From: Chenopodium formosanum
Taxonomy: Eukaryota > Streptophyta > Magnoliopsida > Caryophyllales > Amaranthaceae
NCBI GenBank assembly: GCA_024500155.1
Contig: CM044880.1
Location: 8,246,001 to 8,310,000 of the forward strand
DNA: 64,000 nucleotides
Direction: 5' to 3'
The position numbers and the translations under genes are program-made. The notes below the pieces were generated by a model. The model made no database searches and was not told the origin of the DNA. It saw nothing but the letters and a program-made list of their open reading frames with translations. How positions within the stretch are numbered: position 1 is the first letter of the stretch; every line of letters begins with the position of its first letter. Shown one piece after another: positions 60,467-64,000 of this stretch.

Positions 60467-60482
60467 AATTCCCCCAAGCTAT

Positions 60483-61640
60483 CTTCTTGCTTGCCCTCAA
60501 GCAAGACAATCATTGATTAGTAACAACCAGATAAACATACTTCAATTCACCCCATAATACATTTGAAAATATCATACTCAAAACCGAAATCGGACACGCA
60601 AGCATCTTAGCCAACCAATCACCTCATTCAGACTATCAATCAACCTGAATGGCCATCAAACAGAGCCAACCATGTACACATAAGGAATCTATGACTAGAA
60701 TATCTCACTTAGTGGTCACTCTGCACAATTTTATGTGGCGAGCTAAAAATGAGCCCGATCTCTCTCCATCCCCACTAATAATGATAACCCCCCTAACTCA
60801 CAACACTCGCGTGTTTAAAGGGTGATAATGCCGCTCAACCTAGTCAAAAGTCGACTTGAAATGTGACAAATGCTCCAGCATTTTGACAAAAGACTCGTTT
60901 CACGTGAACACAATACTATGCACGAAGGTCAGAAGGTCTTTTTCAAGCTTGTAATGTAGGCCGGGTGAAAATGGGTAGGAAAAATTTGGAAAATGTAGGC
61001 AAACATAGTCTCTCAGGGAAGCCATAAAAAATGAACGATACAAATCAAAATCCCATCGAACTAATTCACAAGAATATACACTCCAAACATAACTTGAATT
61101 AAGAGCAACTACCACCTTATTCACCCTACATAACAATTCATCGCACTATTTCTATTTTTGAAGCTCTTTTATTTATCATTCAAGAAGCTGAAATTTTTTC
61201 CTTTTCTTTTTTCTTTTTTTTCTTTTTTTCTTCTTTTTTTTTATCAAACTATAAGAGCTTAAAAATAGATCATATAGAAAAATTTTCCAGAACCTTCAAG
61301 CTTCAAATTAAACTTCTCCAAAACATCATCACAAACCAAAGAGAATACCAAGATAAATGACTCCCCCAAGCTAGACTTGGGATAAGTTACTAATTGGGGC
61401 CGATAGGTTAATTTTGTGACTTAGATGAAAAACATGGACAAGGCTACAACATGGGTAAGCAAGAAGGGAACAAACATTTCTAAATTAATCTGGAGGCTAC
61501 CTAATGAACATGGCCTTCGTCCTCCTCATCGTGCATGTGCAATGTATCATGGCACACTACTAAAAGTCTCAAGTCAAAACTAAGATCAATGTCACACCAG
61601 GAACTAACACACATGAATGAATACTAAAGGCTCAAGCCTC
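60483..61640 (-). other. gypsy interior, noncoding
   Basis: No open frame or retroelement domain was seen. A long pyrimidine tract (61197-61248; polypurine on the minus strand) and a second CTCCCCCAAGCTAGACTTGG word at 61363 resemble the untranslated region before the 3' LTR of Tat/Athila-like elements. Confidence 0.5.
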
Positions 61641-61651
61641 ACAGTTAACAC

Positions 61652-64000
61652 TGTAACACCCCAATAATTCCCTCTTAAAAACCTGGGAGAAACCTGTATC
61701 TAACCTGAACATTTTCAAGAGAATTACTGGTGTGCTACCGCCACGTGTTCAAACGTTAAGGCTATCTCAGAATTTAGCAGCGGAAAACCAAAACAGTTTT
61801 AAATAAACCTCAAAACAAAGGAATTAAATCAAAATAAGTATTACAAGTTGGAACCATTAAGGCCCTTATTCAAAACCCAATAAAAGTAGTAAGTGTTTAA
61901 ATTCAGAGTCCTAATAACTTCAAACTCAAAGAATTAGCGTCGACTAAAAACAAATTAAATTAAATTCAAGCTTTGCAAAATAAATAATATGGAAACAACC
62001 AACTCTCTACTCAAGATCCCACAACCCTGATGAATGCTGCATGTGTAAGAACCTGTGGTTATTCTGCTCCCCAATATTACAAGTGTAAAAATTGGATCGT
62101 CACAGGGCCATTGAAAGGCGAAGGCCATGACCAAAGAAAGACACACACAAAAGCACGCAATCAGCAAAGCTGAGTACATACAAGCTGCGAAAACGAATTG
62201 AGAAAATACCTAACATGCTACTAATATTCAAGCACAAACACCATTAAATATAGACTCAATTCACGACTCGATTCACAAACTAATTAAGACCTCACTATTA
62301 AATATTAATTGACTCGTTAATTTATTTCATTGGATTTAGCAATAGACAAGGTTGTCCAACCCATGTCCCATTTGGGACATCAATAAAGAAAAACCCCATG
62401 CCTCCTTTCGGAAACATCAATGAACATGCAACGACCACGGGCGCGACTCCGTGACCGTAGTTAGTATGAGATCTCACCTAACTCCTAATTTTGAAAAATA
62501 TAATATTTGAAAGAAGAGACTCGCAGATCAGACGGCCTCGAGAAAAGTACACGGCTAATACCCCATGTACCCCAACCCCTGATTGTCATTACTCCGGAAG
62601 TGCACCAATCCAGAGTTTTATTGCTCATCCATCTTGCACTTTACGTGATTTACAGGTTTAAACTTGGTGTTGACTCATATGCATAACAATACAATCAAGT
62701 AAAACAACTTTTCAATTTCAATTCTTGATTTATTAGTGGTAAGCAACATTTATTATTTATTCCATTACTACCTCGGTGTATAAACACCTTGAGTGCATAA
62801 GGCACCCCAAAAACTTAACCTTGTCTTACAAGACTTGAATTTCTCCTTTACTCATCCTGTTTACATAATTCTAAACGAGTAATAATTTGATCTTTACACC
62901 ATACACATACCTTTGCCTTTAAGCGCACATTGCATAAATAAAGCACAAATAATACTTGCATCTTAAACTAGTGCACATCATTTGAAATTCACAATGTATA
63001 ACCAGACAATTTAACCCAGTCAATCCTATACATGATACTAAGTTCTCGATCCGTCCTTAAACATGCACCTACTAGCAAGGTTTCGTATCTTGTACGTACC
63101 TTGTGTAAACAATCCGGTTGGCCACTTTAAAACTAGAAGTCGCCTTCTACAAAGTCCTCTCCTAAACCAAACAATTAGGAAAAGAAATCAATACCAAAGC
63201 AATTAAAATTACAGCAATACTAAACTACTTTAAAACCTCCTAAATTACCAAAACAAAGTCTTTAGATTGTCCCCAAAAATCAAAGTTAGTAATACAACAT
63301 CCCAACTTTAAGTTTACATGTTAGAATTATGAAAATATAGTGTTTTATATCAAATTACAGCAACTTTGAAATGGGTAATTAAATCTGGAATTTTGTTTTA
63401 AATATATAAAATAACCCCATAAGCATAATTGTTTGAAATAATCATTATATAGCAAGTTAGTGTGTTAAAAACCCAAGAATATATCAATTCAATGCAATTA
63501 GAGGCTTCAAAATAAAAGGTATAAAATCTGAAAATTTTTATTAAGATCAGAATATAAAGTTCAAAGCTTTTTCAATCACGAAATGCCCTCAATAAATATT
63601 TTATAGGTTTAGAAGCATAAAAACATGAAATTAACACTACTAATCCATAAAAATTGAAACTTTATTAAATCTGAAAATTTATATACAACCAAAATAATCA
63701 TATTTTGACATACTTTGAACATAGAATAATTAAGTAACTTGTTTAGTACATAATTAAGCCTTTAAACATGAAAAATCAACACTTTAATACCCTAAATTCA
63801 TACATAACCAAATCTGAAAATTAACATAATAATTTAAACATACAAAACCCATAAATTTATAATCTTTTGTAATTTATACATACTATTAAAGCCTAATAAC
63901 AATAATTTCATAATTGAAAACAAATAAAAATTGAAGCTTTAATCAAAAATAACAAGAATAAGAGAAGGAGAAATAAGGGAAAAGAGAGGGGGAGGAAGCA
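61652..64000. repeat. retrotransposon-like noncoding DNA starting TGTAACACCCC
   Basis: TGTAACACCCCAATAATTCC at 61652 resembles the start of some plant gypsy LTRs. About 2.3 kb of noncoding DNA follows to the window end with no gene and no recognised domain. Its end and orientation cannot be fixed because no second copy is present. It may be an LTR nested in the gypsy element at 59079. Confidence 0.35.

Overview
This window is nuclear DNA of a flowering plant. Genes are split by GT-AG introns, intergenic DNA is AT-rich, and several plant transposon classes are present. The encoded families (BOR-type borate exporters, coatomer delta, F-box/LRR/FBD proteins, FAR1-type Mutator-like transposase) point to a eudicot. 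A Caryophyllales/Amaranthaceae genome is my guess from the style of the repeats, and the sequence does not prove it.

Layout. 1-3802: 3' part of a decayed Ty1/copia element ending in its LTR. 4013-8364 (minus): a BOR4-like borate transporter with 12 coding exons. 8.5-16.9 kb: gene-free DNA with a 5'-truncated LINE relic, a CACTA-like end, a solo LTR with a perfect 5-bp target-site duplication (TSD), and two miniature relatives of the large Mutator-like element (MULE) described next. 17446-23197 (plus): the coatomer delta-subunit gene, with a Stowaway-like MITE in one intron. 24125-40213: a 16-kb MULE bounded by a 9-bp TSD. 40630-42301 (minus), 46232-46640 (plus, fragment) and 50820-52566 (plus): three copies of one F-box/FBD gene, separated by repeat-rich DNA that includes a hAT-type MITE with an 8-bp TSD. 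53876-57410 (minus): a second BOR4-like gene. 59079-64000: a gypsy-type LTR in minus orientation and further retrotransposon-like noncoding DNA.

The large MULE is the most interesting object. It carries an apparently intact 811-aa FAR1-type transposase (plus strand, 5 exons), a small intact gene for a single B3-like domain (118 aa, plus strand, own TATA box), and a ten-exon ULP1/SUMO-protease-like gene on the minus strand that is broken in four places. Almost every noncoding part of the element (introns, intergenic spacers, gene flanks) is packed with a short motif, CAAGTAAC. I saw no exact copy in the coding exons. The motif keeps one orientation relative to the element, whichever strand the host gene lies on. 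Both ends carry the same 17-bp near-palindrome, GGCCACACCATGTGGCC. Two small elements at 10.2 and 16.4 kb have the same kind of ends and degenerate forms of the motif. The arrangement resembles the short-motif arrays that the VANC anti-silencing proteins of Arabidopsis VANDAL elements recognise. The B3-like protein, the ULP-like protein or the transposase could be the reader here. That link is inference.

The two BOR4-like genes share most of their exon lengths but differ by one intron each way. The F-box copies are an inverted pair with a truncated third copy between them. At least five tiny poly(A) insertions with 8-16-bp TSDs, scattered through the window, look like extremely 5'-truncated LINE insertions.
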